The notes under the pieces were generated by a model. The model saw nothing but the letters and a program-made list of their open reading frames with translations. It was not told where the DNA came from and searched no databases. Below, piece by piece: positions 43,301 to 55,164 of a stretch of 64,000 nucleotides of DNA (positions are counted from its first letter, which is position 1; each line of letters starts with the position of its first letter). The DNA lies in contig CAJNYU010001291.1 in assembly GCA_905331475.1 (NCBI GenBank), positions 248,001 through 312,000 on the forward strand, in the 5' to 3' direction. The DNA is from Rotaria socialis (lineage: Eukaryota > Rotifera > Eurotatoria > Philodinida > Philodinidae). Position numbers and translations under genes: made by a program.

Positions 43301-44452
43301 ACGACAAACATCAACACCTTTATCGTTTCATTCAGTAGCTTCATCAGTTGTAGATGAACAACCGATTATTTCACCAGTTGAATCTGATTCAAAATCAAAT
43401 GTATTTACTGATATTGTTAACGAATTAATTACAGGTGCCAAAGGCTTAGATAAATTATCATGTTCACCAACTATTTTTGTGAATTCAATTCATAAATTTG
43501 TTCGATCAACATTGGATAAACAAATAGAAACAGTTAAAAGTCTTGAACAACAACTTGAAAAGTAAGAAGAAGAAGGAAAATTCTAAAATTTATAAAATAC
43601 TTTCGCATTTTTTTTTATTTGCAGAAAACGTCCGACACAATTAAATCGCGCAACTATTTTTTGGACACAAAAAATTAATTATTTCGCTACTAAATATTCA
43701 ATTAAATCGCCCAATGAATCAATGAATGAATTAGCATTAATTGTCAAATATTTCTATTTATTTATATTATGTAAGTAAACAACAAAAAGTTTATTTCTAA
43801 TATTTTCGTCTTTTTAAAATTTTCTTAGCACTCAGTTCTCGAAAACAAGATGCTGAATATGAAGCAACATTGACAAATTTAGTTCAAGGAAATTTAACCT
43901 TCATTGATGAATCATTTTCTTCATCAGCATTAACAAGTATCATTGAAGATCGTATTTTACTTTCATCAGTAGCTAATGATTATCTTGCTTCTCAACCAAT
44001 AATAATAAGTGATATCGAACATTCATTGCCATTAATACGTAATATTGAATTAGAAAATGATTACTTAAATAAGAACGATACACATTTACAAACAAGTCCA
44101 TTTTCTGATTTGAATGATTTAGAAAATTATCTAAGTCGTTGTGAACGTAAGTTATATATTCATAAGAATATTTTGCTTGTCCTATTTAAACTGTTCTTCA
44201 CATGTTCCTGTTGTTTTTTCCTTTGTTTTAGATATGACAATAACCATTCCATGTCAAACCATACAACAGTCTCATCATCCATCTATGTGTTATTCAACAT
44301 ATCCTCCTCATTCTCAATATTATTATTCACCAACACAATCATCAGATATCAATAACTATTACTATAATCCTACAGTTGCATATCCAAATACTCAACAAAT
44401 GTATGCGTATGGTCAACCAACATCCTATTATCATCCATCAGTAACATATAAC

Positions 44453-44485
<33 letters not shown>

Positions 44486-46445
44486 CAACTTAAATATTAC
44501 TATAATTCATCACTACAACAACAACAGCAACCATCGTATATGTATCCACCACAGTCGAACAGTACTAATGACATTCCATTACCAAACAATTCTTCACATC
44601 ATCGAACATATCGACAAATGAGTTCAAACATACAGAGGTAAATTTAATTTTCCTATAGCACTAGTTAAAAATATATGATCAACTTCTTCTTTTTTACGGT
44701 ACTAAACATTTATCTCAAATATAATCACTGATTCGAATAGGCGAAAAAGAATCTCTCGTAAATGTAATTCATAATCAAATTTCATAGATCATCTATGAAA
44801 GAAAATTTTCTGAAAATTCAATCACTCTTGTTTTCATGTCAAAGAAGGACGTAGCAACTTATTTTTAAGTAAATTATTTTTGGCGATCACTAAATCTTAA
44901 ATAGGATTACGTTTTCAGTTTCATATAGTACTGTTAAAAACTAATCGTCAGAATTCTTTCTTGAACATGCAAACTATCCTCTCAGCGGCCATCTATAAAC
45001 TTCAATATAAATTTGTTTCTGATAAGAAGACTTCGCTAGGTGTTAATATCATCGTTCATATTTGTTGATGTCGAAAAAAAAAGATATTGATCTTTTCTTT
45101 TTAATCATGACCATAATGAAAGATCTATTTAATAATTTTGTTTTATTTAAAGAACTTACAGTAATTCACAACAACCAACGCCATCTGGTGCTGCATCTTC
45201 AACACCGTCAACACCAGCTGTATTTGATGCAACAACTGTCGTTTCACCACAGGTAAAAATTTATTTCAAAAAATCTCTATAAGTATTCTATTCTATATCG
45301 AAATGATCTTAACTATATATATATATATAATTATACAGTTTTTTTTATTAGAAAAGTTTTATATTTCAAACATACCTTAATCGAACTTTTTTGTGCAAGC
45401 GCATGAAATTCTTGACTTTCTTGATCAAGAAAATCAAGAACTATGGACACATCTTGAGGAAAGACATGAGGCCTTTCGGTGAGCTCAAGTTCTTAAACTT
45501 CTTGCTCATGCACTTGAATTTTTATCTAAGCGTTTCTGTTATTAAAGAACTTTTTCAATTTTTTTCCAATTTTACGTTCAAAATAACTCAGCTTGTAATA
45601 AAAATGTATAGTTGCATTTTTTTTGTAACTCATGCATACTTTCAAACGCTTGTCTTGAGCAAGAAAGTCATGCACTATGGACACATCTTGAGCTCAAGTC
45701 TCGGCAAGCGCATGAATAAAAAAGTTCGACTAGGGCAGTTTATTTGTTGAGGTCATCTCGTTCTAATAATAAGAAAATAAGCATGCCAAGTGAGCCAGTA
45801 GACTTTATTCATTCTCTGCAATGAGTCATCAATAGGAGTGCATCAATTCCAATTCGAGTCAATTCAATTCCTAAAATTGATCGGAATTGGTTGGAATCGA
45901 AACTAGTGGATCGCTAGTCATTAACTCATAGTAATAAAAGACGAGAGAAATCCGATCAGGTGTAGATATGTCATTATATAACCTTTTATAGAGTCGTAGT
46001 CAACATTGAAAGAGTATCATACTCTTTGACTGATAACATGATAAGAAGTTTTTTCAAATTTAGAAAAAAGAAATCAATTCGTTGGGAGCATTGACAGGTT
46101 TTCTTTGTATTATATATCAATCATACTAATAGATACATGTATTTGTAATGATCTAGTTGTGAGTTGAAAATATATTCAATTATAATTCGTTGAAGGCCAT
46201 TTCTATATATAGAATTTATTTAAATTAAAATTATGAATTTAATTAAATATCCATAAATGAATCTTATCTTTCTTACAGTCTTCTTCAGCAGCAATAGACA
46301 ATTAAAACTCGTGTAAAAATATAAATTGCTATTAAAGCTGTTAGATTTTGAATTAAATTTTATTCCGACAATTAAAATTTTCTTTTTTTTGTTATAGTCA
46401 AACCAAATGAATACGACAAATATTAATAATAATTATCCACCATAA
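37335..46445 (+). CDS. Large low-complexity, probably nuclear protein, family unknown
   Basis: Fourteen exons: 37335-37725, 37804-38027, 38667-39252, 40205-40793, 40866-41014, 41061-41156, 41213-41329, 43028-43150, 43213-43561, 43625-43770, 43829-44146, 44232-44637, 45153-45252 and 46398-46445. They join in frame into 1,213 residues ending at TAA 46443-46445. The N-terminal 700 residues are Ser/Thr/Asn-rich with basic clusters (KRPISS, SIKRRYRSLSSS, VNKRRRDGEN) resembling nuclear-localisation signals. A compact charged segment encoded across 41213-43150 (MTQRELDELAYLLHANVHRG, VEERMREIWSKMSIHKKKTY) is the best-ordered part and vaguely recalls HMG-like helices. A second helical part (43281-44146) follows, then a Tyr/Gln/Asn-rich tail with poly-Asn (44449-44484). 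I do not recognise a family. Nuclear or chromatin-linked function is only a guess from composition. Confidence 0.75.
41330..43027 (+). other. Long intron of the unknown gene
   Basis: 1.7 kb from GTAAGT (41330) to TTTAAG (43027); the join is phase 1 and continues one helical segment (VEE-R-MREIW). No coding exon is seen inside. Confidence 0.65.
45381..45729. mobile_element. Small inverted-repeat element, TCTTGA-motif rich, in the last intron
   Basis: The ends are inverted copies beginning TCGAACTTTTTT (45381-45392 and, inverted, 45718-45729), each next to a CAAGCGCATG block. The interior repeats short motifs related to TCTTGA/TCAAGA and ATGGACACATCTTGAG in both orientations. No target duplication is evident and there is no coding capacity. 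A second, shorter block rich in GGAATT/AATTCC follows at about 45836-45905. Confidence 0.55.
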
Positions 46446-47644
46446 TTAACAAGAAAAACATTCTTCGTACGATATAATTGTCGTTGTATTCTGCATCAGA
46501 ATACGCCAGTTTCAATTTTTTTTTGTTTTTTTTCTTCTTCATTCGAGTTGCTTTTTTCTCTTTTTTTCACATATACACAGGTGCTTGCTTCATTCAATAT
46601 CGTTGTCGTCATTATTATTTCTTTTCATTATTTTCCCTTGTGTTTCATATACTTGCACGCTGTACATTTCTGCTACTAGTACTTATTTATAGGTTGCTTC
46701 CCGTTTTGTTTATCTATTTATTTTAACTTTTAATTTGCGTATCTTCTATGCATGAGATAATATTCTGTTGTTATTATTGTTGATGTTGTTGTTTATTTTC
46801 GCATAAGGCACGTATATAACAAGTATTCATGTTTATTGATTTTTGTTTCATTAGACTAGTAAGAACAAGTTTTAGGCTCTAAACAACAGCAGTAAGATTC
46901 TTTCATGTATGCTGTATATATATACGTTCGTTTTGTTTTGTTTTTTCTCTACGAACAAGTATCGACAAAAAGAGAACATATCCGAAATTCTTTTTTCGTA
47001 TGCGAGCAAGTTAAAACAGTTTTCTTTTTCTTTTGTTCTTTACATTCAATAATTGATCTGTAGAAAACACAAAAAAAATCATACTTCTATTACTGATACG
47101 TGTATCCATTATATAAATAGACTTCCAATTATTGCTTTGTTCCTCACCATTTTTTTTTGTTTGTTTTTATTTCTGTTTATTACCGGTGATAAATCCACCT
47201 TGCATCCTTGTTTTTTCTTTTGTTCGATTGATTTTTGTCCGTCCTTTCCTTGTATACGAAAAGAAGAGAAAACTAAGAAAAACAAAAGAACAGGTATATG
47301 TTTACTTGATTGATAACATTCCTTTTTTTTCATTTTAATGTCGATTGTTCGTAGATTTCGTTTGTAACTGAGAGAAGAAAAGCTATCACAACAACAACAA
47401 TAATAATAACAAAAAAAATCAATAAAGCAATGTTTCGCTGTTTGTTTATCTTTCACTATTGGTTCTATGTTTTTTTTCTTTCATTTGTGCGCGTGTGTCT
47501 ATCTATCTATGTATTTCATTCTTCATCTTTTCTCGTTTTTGTTTCCTGTATTTATATTTTGAAAGCAAAATAAGCATACGACAACAAAAAAAAATGTTTC
47601 CGAGGTTTATTGTTTATTGAAATGTTTATCGTTTGTTGAAATGC
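46446..47644. other. Convergent intergenic region
   Basis: 1.2 kb, T-rich then A-rich, between the unknown gene and HIBADH. The open frames here are low-complexity (Phe/Lys-rich) and not gene-like. No RNA gene was seen. Confidence 0.6.
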
Positions 47645-48982
47645 TCATTTTTTATTGAGATATTTAAAAACAACACTAAAGTCTTTTTTATTCAGTCCAT
47701 TTGAGCAAATTTCACGATAGAGTTCAGTAGCTTTTTCTGTTAATGGAGTTGCCGCTTGAGCTTCTTTTGCTGCCTCTAGAAAAACAAATCATGGAATTGA
47801 ATAACAAGGAAAATATTTAAAATAAAAAATACCAAGGGCAAGTAAAAGATCTTTAATCATCATTTCACTAGCAAATCCACCATTATAATCATTACTCGAT
47901 GGTACATTTGGCACAACACCAGGGCATGGATTGTATGTTTGACTTGACCAACATTGACCAGTTGAAGAATTGATCAATTTAGCTAGAAGATCTGTATTGA
48001 GGCCAAGTCTTATCAAAAATTGAAAGAAAAAAAAATAAGATGAGATCGATCAAGATGATAGTGATAAAATAAAAATGCTGACTTAATGCCAAGGTTCATT
48101 GCTTCGGATGTGCCAATCATACTTAAACAACAGAAAAAAATAAAAACTACTTTTTGTTTACTTTTCTTACCTAATAGCTAATAGAAGATTATTACAAATT
48201 TTAGCTGATAAACCACTACCATTCGTTCCGGCATGAACAATATTTTTTCCCATTTTAGACAGAATAGGTTCTATAGCTTTAAAGTCACTTTCTTGGCCGC
48301 CAACCATAAATGTTAATGTACCCTTTTGAGCACCAGTCGTACCTATAATAATTAAAGATCAATCAATGAATTTTAGCGATGTAAATATATATGTATTTGT
48401 AAATTACTAACCACCCGAAACAGGCGCATCGAGAAAACTCAATTGTTTACTTCGAGCCATATCTGCCATTTCTTTCGATGTGCGTACATCTATTGTACTA
48501 CAGTCAATAATATATGTGCCTTTTTTAGCAGCGCTAATCAATTTATAGAAAACAAAGTTTAAAATAGAAAAAAGTCTTTTCTATGTATCGTACGGGAAAA
48601 GGTTTGATTGACATACATCACGTACAATTTTACCATTAGGTAACATTAAAATAACGAATTCCGAACTTTGTACTGCCTGTTGTGGAACAGTTACAATTTT
48701 AGCTTGTTCTAAAGTAATGAACTAGATTTTATTTTTATATATGGTGAGAGAAAATTTTCATTACTTTGCTCTTTAAAATGATCAAGTGCTTGAGGATTAA
48801 CATCAAATATTGTTACATGATGATTAGCCGCAATCAAGTTTGTTGCCATATGCTTACCCATATTACCAAGACCAAGAAAACCAATTGATGCCTAAAATAA
48901 AATGTGTGAAACATATAGTTGGTTCGTTTTCACATAGGAACTTTTCGTAACATACATATCGCGCAAAGGATAAGTGTACCAT
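47645..48982 (-). CDS. HIBADH: 3-hydroxyisobutyrate dehydrogenase
   Basis: Eight minus-strand exons, 48956-48982, 48765-48891, 48594-48708, 48412-48533, 48171-48342, 48083-48121, 47833-48008 and 47645-47775, give 302 residues in frame. The enzyme oxidises 3-hydroxyisobutyrate to methylmalonate semialdehyde with NAD+ in valine breakdown. Visible motifs: Rossmann GFLGLGNMG near the N terminus, IIDCSTID, substrate loop [18 protein letters not shown], and GLSAKICNN with the catalytic Lys. [13 protein letters not shown] and the C-terminal DFSVVF also match the family. The N terminus is only MVHLSFARY before the Rossmann fold, so the usual mitochondrial presequence is missing or lies in an unseen upstream exon; human HIBADH is 336 residues. 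Exon 3 is only compatible with the frame if its donor is GTACGA (48593), not the nearer GTATGT. Confidence 0.92.
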
Positions 48983-49127
48983 GATGATAATTAGACAAGC
49001 AAATCTTGAAAAACGAAGATGAAATCAATTAACAAAGAATTGTATATTTATGTCTCATAAAACCCTCTATTCCATTCATCAAAATAACATAGAAAGAAAA
49101 AAAATGAACAATTAAGTTGTGTGTTAA

Positions 49128-50215
49128 TCAAATATATTTGTAAAAGTCACGAAAATCCATAGATTGTTGACGATTACGATATAATTCCCAAATAAAAGCT
49201 ATCATTAAGCTAAATAAAAGACCATTTAGAATTCCATCGATTGCTTGTGATACTAAAATCAATCAAACGATTTTTTGTTTTAGACACGAACGCTTTTTAT
49301 GAATTTTAAAATACATACGAAAACCTTCTTCTTCATCTTCATTATTGCTTTTTGTTGCACTATTTTGTTTACTTTCATTATTTTCATTTTCGCTTTCACT
49401 TTTTTCTTTTTGTTGGTTTTCTTTTTCTAATAATCGTTTTTGAGCATTTTCCAAACGTTTCAAACGTTTTTCTTCACGTTCCTGTTCTACTTGTTTTTCA
49501 CGTTTTCTAGCTTTTGCTCTGTCATTTGCTTGTTTCTTTTTCAATTTAATCGCTTCTTCTTTTTCATACTCTGCTTTAAGTGCGCCAACGTATTGCAGAA
49601 CCTTTCCAGCACATAGTCGACATTCTTTTTTATTTAAACATTTACCAGCTTGTGCTTGTAAATCATCATCAAGAGGATTATTTTTTAAATCTAAATACTA
49701 AAAACAAAAATAGAAATAATACAATTAACTATCATATATAAAATTAGTTATTTTACTTCTAATTTCGTTAATTCAGAAAAGGAAAGTGGTAAATTTGTAA
49801 TCTGATTATCAAATAAATCCAATTGTTTCAAAGATTTTAATTGACCGAAATTTTCAGGTAACTTTGTAAGATGATTTTTTGATAAATCCAATGTATGAAT
49901 ACCTTCGAGTTTACTAAAATCATCCTGGAATTAATTGAAAAGAAAGTCAATAGTTATTTCATATGAGAAAAAGAAAAGAATACATCCGGGTAAAGATTCT
50001 ATTTGATTGTTTGACAAGTCGATTGATTTAACCTTACGTAAAGCCAACTGAAAACATTCAATAAAAAAAACATAAATTAGGAGAAAAATCGAACAAAAAA
50101 TAAAACGTACAATGTCATTGATATTAGGAACTGCTTTTAGATTGAGTATTGATAAATCAAGTTTATCATCTTCGGCCAGGTAATCTTTTAGTTTTAAATT
50201 TGATTTCGAAGACAT
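49128..50215 (-). CDS. LRRC59: LRRC59-like ER leucine-rich-repeat protein (one junction out of frame)
   Basis: Five minus-strand exons: 50111-50215, 49984-50047, 49757-49924, 49319-49697 and 49128-49252. In order they encode an N-terminal KLDLSILNLKAVP start, three or four LRRs (IDLSNNQIESLP, LDLSKNHLTKLPENFGQLKS, LDLFDNQITNLPLSFSEL, YLDLKNNPLDDDL), a Cys-containing cap (CLNKKECRLCAGKVLQY), a long Lys/Glu-rich coiled coil and a C-terminal hydrophobic segment (GILNGLLFSLMIAFIWELY) ahead of the tail. This is the layout of LRRC59, an ER tail-anchored protein linked to ribosomes and nuclear import. The exon lengths sum to 841, not a multiple of three: the canonical join of exons 2 and 3 gives an immediate stop. 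A one-base excess in CCC at 49988-49990, or use of an acceptor inside exon 3, would explain it. Confidence 0.82.
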
Positions 50216-51083
50216 TCCTAAATAGATTATCAGTGATAATTTAGAAATACCTGTTATAGATTGATGTGTAAATTAAGTGAACTGAAACATTTCTCAAGAT
50301 CCGATATCATACACATACACGTACACGTACAAGTACAATACTACGATAAAAGACAAATTTCATTGGAATATATGCTAATCTATCAGTGCGTCGCACACGC
50401 TGATTTTATAAAAATCAAGCCAAATATTCTTTAAAAAAATTATTATATGAGAATGTATTTAATCTAAATTCATTTTTCTACTCAGCTTTTAAGAGAAAAC
50501 TCACAACTTGATACAGCAGTAGCGTCATCTGCAGGATTTATTGTAAAAAAAATATACATCGGATATATATAGTGCATAGTTTTTTTTTAAAGCATCCTGT
50601 CAACAAGTGACAGATTGACACAATTTATATCTGTTGAAAAGAAAATGAAAGATTATTAGAATATAAGACGTCTAGTTCTTTTTTGTCTTACCTTTTTCTT
50701 TCTAATTCTTTTCTTCAAGTACAAGATTACTGATGATTACTTGTTTCTCTATTCCATACGTCTACAAACATTTATAATCAAATTATGATAATACTACATT
50801 ATGGAATGCCTTGCATGAGTGATGTTACTTTTAGCATGAATATTTTCGTTTTCACTTCTTACTCATGGTCATGCGCTCATCAACAAGTATCACATCATGC
50901 ACTAGAATGACGAAGACTATTTTTAATCGTCTTAATCTGTGAAAAAACTCATCGAGTTCTTTTAGTAGTTATACAATTAACGAGTGGATCTATCTTCTTG
51001 TGCTGATTCATTAGAATTGTTGCTCTAATTAAGAAGTCATATCAGTATTTGTAAATGCACAGTGAAAATAAAAGAGAAATATG
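50216..51083. other. Upstream of LRRC59; transition into repeat-rich DNA
   Basis: 868 bp of AT-rich sequence with a short ACACGTACACGTACAAGTAC repeat (50313-50335). No gene was found. The LRRC59 promoter should lie in the first few hundred bases. Confidence 0.5.
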
Positions 51084-52118
51084 CACTAGTCGACGATCTT
51101 GACTTCGATCTGTCCAGGTTCTTGTTTTTCTTGAATATCAGACAAGATTCTTTTGCCATTCCTTCTGTACAAGATTCTTGTCTGAAAAAACAGATCTTGA
51201 CTTTCTGGCAAGATTCGTGTAGACACAATCTTGGCTGGCGAGGCAAGAAATGTCCCGCCAGGCAAGATTCTTGTGTTCTTGTATTCTTGCCTGATTCTTG
51301 TGTTCTTGCAATTCTTACATGATTCTTGTTTCTTGCTTTTCTGGCATGATTCTTGTTTCTTGCCATTTTGGCAAGATTCTTGTTTTCTTACAATTCTTGC
51401 TATTTTGAGAAAATCCTTGTAATACAGATAAATTTTATTTAGGCATCCATACGGTTGCCTCCTTTCGGTCCTATTATATTTTAATTTCGAATTAAAAAAA
51501 AATACAAAAAAAGTACATTATATGTGCAAGGAAACATACAAAAATTCATATCGCGTAAAACAAATCAAGAAGAAAAAAAATAAAAGAAAAACGATTGAAC
51601 AAAAGAATTTATTCAAAAAATACATGTGTTATAGTTCGTCAGCTCATCATCTAGAAAAAAATATATAATGTTTAAATTTCTGTATATTTATAACTATATA
51701 TACACAGACATCACGTGATATTTTTCTTTAAGATATGTTGAAAAGAAAAGAAAAAAGAAGCTTGTCTGAATTTCAAGAAATTTGAAATATCTTGCAATTC
51801 TTGCGTGATTCTTATTTATCTGATCAATCAGACAAGATTGTATTTTTCTTGAATAACAGGCAAGATCCTTTGAGAAAGGAAAGAAACAAGATTCTTGCCT
51901 GAATTTAAAAAAATCTTGAATATCTTGCCATTCTTGCCTGATTCTTATTTATCTGATCAATCAGACAAGATTGTGTTTTTCTTGAATAACAGACAAGAAT
52001 CTTGTTTCTTTCCTGTCTCGAAGAATCTTGTCTGAATATTATGATTACAAAGAATCTTGTCTGATATTCAAGGAAAACAAGAATCTGGACAGATCGAAGT
52101 CAAGATCGTCGACTAGTG
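51084..52118. mobile_element. 1,035-bp foldback/MITE-like element saturated with CAAGATTCTTG motifs
   Basis: Terminal inverted repeats of about 70 bp (51084-51153 and 52049-52118, two mismatches, beginning CACTAGTCGACGATCTTGAC) bound the element. Inside, degenerate copies of a near-palindromic CAAGATTCTTG/GGCAAGATTCTTG motif fill about 51120-51420 and 51770-52080 in both orientations, leaving a less repetitive core. No transposase frame is present; the frames seen on both strands arise from the motif. I could not define a target duplication, so the superfamily is unassigned. Confidence 0.75.
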
Positions 52119-53314
52119 TGTTCACAATAGAATCAATACTGGACCATTTTTTTTTTATGAAAAACAAGTTTATGATCTTTGACTATTAGAAAAAGAAATA
52201 ATTTTTAATTGTAGAGGAACGAAACTCGCACAAGAAATTGTTCTGTTAAATAGTGAAGATTTCTCGTTTTGACTAGCATTCATTTAATGAACAATATGTG
52301 TAGCATTGGATCGATACTCAAAGGAAGTGCTCTGAATGAATAATCTCAGCGAATTTTAATAATGCTGTCAACTGCAGCTGTGAGCCGACATTCGGAATCA
52401 GATGTAATTTCAAAAATAAATCATTACACCGATGCATATGATTTTATTGTAAGCTTTCTTATGTTCTGTTTGGATGCTAGAATTAATGTATTTAACAAGG
52501 ATCATCCTAATTCAATCAATATTTTGCAATGGGGTGTCAGCACTATTAAAGTGACCGATGATTCCAGTGGATATATGCTGATAAATTTCAAAATGAAAAA
52601 GTACTTCTTATTGATTCTGATACTTTATGTGTAATTATGATATTATGTAGCTATCATATAGGCTAATTCCATAGATGTCATAATATCGTTACACTGGGTA
52701 TCGTGATTTCGAAGTCATAATACCCATCGAATTCTTTTTTCGGGTATTACGTCTAGAGTATCCACTTCGATATAACTATATGTTTTAAGCTGAAAAGTTT
52801 CAGTTGTTTTGGGGTATTACGATGGGTGTTAATTTACAGTTAATTTAATTTATATTTAAATTCACGAAAATTAAAACAGAACTTTTTGATTATATTCTAC
52901 CAAGTTAAATTTAAGATTTAATTGAAATTTAATTTTTTTTAGTTTTAAAATTAATGAATTGTTTCGATCGATACTCATCATGTCTATGAGGAAAGTTCCT
53001 GACTGTAACAGTAGTACGTAGCAAATGAGAGAAGAATCTAGTATTTTAGGTTAATATTTGTTCATAACAGTGGAAATTCCAGGGGGAAAGTGCTGGCTCC
53101 AAGCACTAAATTTTACTACAAAGTGCCGAGGGTGCTGAACAGGTCCTGAAGTGAAGGCGCTGAACATGTGCTAGAGATGCTGAAACATGCTAAAGATGTT
53201 AGTAGTTGTGGAAAAGGAACAGTAAAATAAAGGATAAGTATACAACAGGATGACATAATTCTGTGTTAAACTCATTCTTTTCCCTCAATCTTGGTGAATA
53301 CACTAATTCCACAA
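52119..53314. other. Repeat-fragment region without a clear gene
   Basis: An open frame at 52362-52634 (90 residues) has no recognisable domain; it may be a decayed exon. Around 52690-52830 the motif GGTATTACG/CATAATACCC recurs in both orientations. Around 53090-53195 a GTGCT/AGCAC-type motif recurs many times. Both resemble the motif-saturated elements nearby but lack obvious ends. Confidence 0.4.
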
Positions 53315-53660
53315 CCCAGGAGAATGAATCCTAGCCTAGGATCCGATGAGTTCCGATCGATTCCTACTGGAATCCGACGGAGCTCTTCGGAATGCGCAAG
53401 GAAACTATCGGATTATCGTCGGATTCCTGGTTCCGGAATCGATATCGGATCCTAATATCGGAAACTATTAAAATCCGACAGTAACCGTCAATCGGAACCG
53501 GAATGCTTCGGATTTCATTGGTTCCGACAATCGGATATCATTGGAAATACGACTGTCGGATCCGGCATTGATTCCTCAACCAGGAATCCAACGGGATTTC
53601 GTCGGATAGTAGGACCCCATAGAATCCGATGGGATTCGGTATCGGATTGATTCACCTGGG
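53315..53660. mobile_element. 346-bp inverted-repeat element saturated with ATCCGA/TCGGAT motifs
   Basis: Ends CCCAGGAGAATGAATCC (53315-53331) and its inverted counterpart (53644-53660, two mismatches) enclose sequence built from repeated ATCCGA, TCGGAT and GGAATC words on both strands. It is much more GC-rich than its flanks. No coding potential; no clear target duplication. Confidence 0.6.
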
Positions 53661-53979
53661 GTTTTGTTTTTCAATGTTCTATATTAATGATTTAGAAAAT
53701 TTTCATTTTCATTTCTTATTTTTCTGTATGGGGAATGTAGAAGATTGAAATTCTTATTGGTAAATTTTCATTATTAATAGCATAAAGAATAAAGATTTCT
53801 GCGCATCAGCATTTGTGTCTATTATCTTATGAATTTTTTGTTTAATGGTAACTTCCAATGCAGGTGCCTGTGTATTGCGTTCAATAAATAAAGTGTCCTT
53901 AGTTAGGTAATATTTACTACCCTGAAGTAAATTGTGCCTGGTGAAACCGTTAAGGTTCACCAGTATTTTGTAATACTCT

Positions 53980-54720
53980 GAAAGCATTCGTACGCGTCTC
54001 CGAAAATTTTCAAAGGTTTCGTGTTAAAAAACGTTTTCTAAAATACGCCTGTGATTTTTCAAAAGCGTGAAAGGTTCAGTATGGAACCATTTTAGGTTTT
54101 ATAGTCAACCGGCTTTGGTATCATACCGCACTGAATTTTGACAATCATCAAAGGTTTCGCACCAAAACCTTATTCAAGTGTCGCAACCCACACCTTACGC
54201 AAAAGGAACCGCTAATGAGCTTTAATTTTGACCGTACCCTCAAAAAGGGAGCTCCCATCTGTGCCGATATTGATGGCACGCTTCGATGATTCTCCTTCCT
54301 CTTCCTTCTATTCTTTTTCCATTATTATAATATATCTCTCTCCTGTCTCTCTTCTATCTCTCTCCTATATATACGTGTGTTATGTATGAAGTTGTTACAC
54401 TCTGGATATGTGAATAAACGAACAAACATCATTGCCGTGAGTGGCTGTAAGCTACTCCACCTCTATCCAGTTTGTCAATACGATATAAACTAAACAGAGT
54501 CTTATTTATCGTTACACCATCCAAAACAAAACCTACTCGCAATGTCTCAAACAAGCCTACCCGGACTTTCAAGAGGGCTTTCAAGAACATTCAGGGTTTT
54601 CTAAAATCTCTCTTAGGTTTCTTAACCTCCTTAGTGTTGAAAAAGCAAATAAGAAACACCACGATTGGTTTCCAAGGTTCTGCTCCAAATTGCAAAAAAA
54701 ATTCTCACAGCTTTAAAAAT
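53980..54720. repeat. AAGGTTTC-motif region with an LTR-like insert
   Basis: 53980-54200 and 54540-54700 both repeat AAGGTTTC/GAAACCTT-like words, as if one motif-rich element were split. Between them lies a piece with a TATA-like run (CTATATATAC, 54364-54373) followed within about 45 bp by TGTGAATAAACGAAC (54409-54423, AATAAA signal), a layout typical of LTR promoters and polyadenylation sites. TG/CA ends and a target duplication could not be fixed, so a solo LTR is only suspected. Confidence 0.35.
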
Positions 54721-55164
54721 TTTTAATCCTTCAAAAAGTAGACTATAATTCGACTTTCTAATATCTTAGCAGAAATTCTACACCGACAAAATTGGACCGC
54801 TGATAAATAAGACTTTATTTTAACTCTTTTCCTGTATTCTGATGAAACTTCACAATAGGTTATCGAGATCTAGGAAAACAAATCCGTCGTCTTTTTTTCG
54901 ATCCAAAGCTTCCCATAGTCAGAAATTAAATGCATAAAAAACACAAATTGATTCTCTTACATTAAAATTTGTTTCTTACATTGGCAAGTGCGTGAAAATT
55001 TCAGTAGCTATTCAGACAGATAATTAATAGAATAATGCTATCGATGTAACTATCTACGCAAAATAGGCCTCCCTTGCTCAGTCAATAATGAGATGAATCA
55101 AACAGACCATTATTACGTCTTTCATTTCACCTGAGGTCAAGTGTCATATGATCAAACATAAAAG

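Noticed and set aside
47053..47456. Overlapping plus and minus open frames between the unknown gene and HIBADH
   Set aside because: Low-complexity Phe/Lys-rich products from T-rich and A-rich DNA; more likely UTR or intergenic.
51037..51422. Open frames on both strands encoding repeated DSC/ESC-type peptides
   Set aside because: They are translations of the CAAGATTCTTG repeat inside the inverted-repeat element; the same repetition keeps several frames open.
53754..53987. 77-residue minus-strand open frame with ordinary amino-acid composition
   Set aside because: It could be a decayed exon, but no family, start context or splice partner could be identified, so it is not reported as a gene.
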